Positions 60,108 to 60,179 of a DNA stretch of 60,179 nt are shown in pieces. The notes beneath the pieces were generated by a model, which was given only the letters and a program-made list of their open reading frames with translations, did no database searches and was not told where the DNA came from. The first letter of the stretch is position 1; every line of letters begins with the position of its first letter. The DNA comes from Bacillota bacterium (GTDB taxonomy: Bacteria; Bacillota; Clostridia; Lachnospirales; Bianqueaceae), in contig JAFZQZ010000031.1 in the NCBI GenBank assembly GCA_017620135.1, positions 1 to 60,179 of the forward strand, written 5' to 3'. Both the position numbers and the translations under genes were made by a program.

Positions 60108-60179
60108 TCAGGCCGCCATCAGATCTCTTTGTTCCCTTGCAATCTGTTTTAAGGTGTCCGATAGTGACAGAATCTCCTG
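60108..60179 (-). CDS. C-terminal end of an unidentified gene (partial)
   Basis: The minus strand is open from the window edge to TGA at 60110-60108, coding 23 residues ending LKQIAREQRDLMAA. Too little to name a family. The ~160 bases beyond its stop show no gene; their pattern could be the end of an insertion sequence, but no inverted repeat could be confirmed without the missing flank. Confidence 0.4.
   Translation of the reverse strand, partial: QEILSLSDTLKQIAREQRDLMAA

Overview
The window reads as chromosomal DNA of a strictly anaerobic, low-to-moderate GC Bacillota, most like a gut or rumen Clostridia (Lachnospiraceae-type). The evidence is Gram-positive style ribosome binding sites (AGGAGG-type), lipoprotein signal peptides, frequent TTG/GTG starts, a desulfoferrodoxin, a glycyl-radical enzyme with its radical-SAM activase, old-yellow-enzyme type enoate reductases, and tRNAs without encoded CCA. 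No phage or conjugative backbone is visible. Family names come from protein motifs read by eye; no database search was run. LAYOUT. 1-9531 (minus): an operon led by metK, then a Nudix protein, a D-lactate-dehydrogenase-like enzyme, uridine phosphorylase, a DUF2974 lipase-like protein, a GH78 alpha-L-rhamnosidase and a TerD-like protein that runs off the left edge. 9744-11696 (plus): a large unrecognised cytosolic protein with its own promoter and terminator. 11765-15549 (minus): a two-gene TIR-membrane-propeller plus DNPH1-like N-glycosidase module. 15692-19877: a divergent HxlR regulator and a cystine-type ABC transporter with a VOC protein and D-cysteine desulfhydrase. 19872-24242 (minus): a seven-gene operon of small enzymes (CAT-like acetyltransferase, MBL hydrolase, GNAT, small protein, macrodomain, methyltransferase, TIM-barrel epimerase) behind an operator-like palindrome. 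24361-25570 (minus): the oddest stretch. A strong promoter drives a 41-codon ORF, then a terminator-like hairpin, then a tRNA cluster with three short (class I) tRNAs carrying leucine anticodons plus tRNA-Tyr, an XRE regulator and tRNA-Glu, and finally a tandem array of long hairpins. 25709-27166 (plus): a DUF1284-like domain fused in frame to a Gfo/Idh/MocA oxidoreductase, with a ribosome binding site still present at the junction. 27284-36162 (minus): an operon with a Sel1-like protein, a 920-residue alpha/beta-hydrolase, flavodoxin, a Pr6Pr-like membrane protein, a Mn-type CDF exporter, a PAS-CPBP fusion and a PAF-acetylhydrolase-like enzyme. 36279-40378: two enoate reductases, a thioesterase and a 289-bp MITE-like element. 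40465-46159 (minus): an oppBCDFA peptide transporter. 46446-56951: a carbohydrate and glycyl-radical region (PfkB kinase, epimerase, HAD, SDR, desulfoferrodoxin, GNAT, ROK kinase, transaldolase/FSA, glycyl-radical enzyme, activase, DeoR regulator). 56988-59877 (minus): two lipoproteins, one carrying two cystatin-like domains. 60108-60179: the end of an unidentified gene. The best candidates for an undescribed system are the leucine-anticodon tRNA locus with its leader ORF and hairpin array, and the TIR/DNPH1-like pair.
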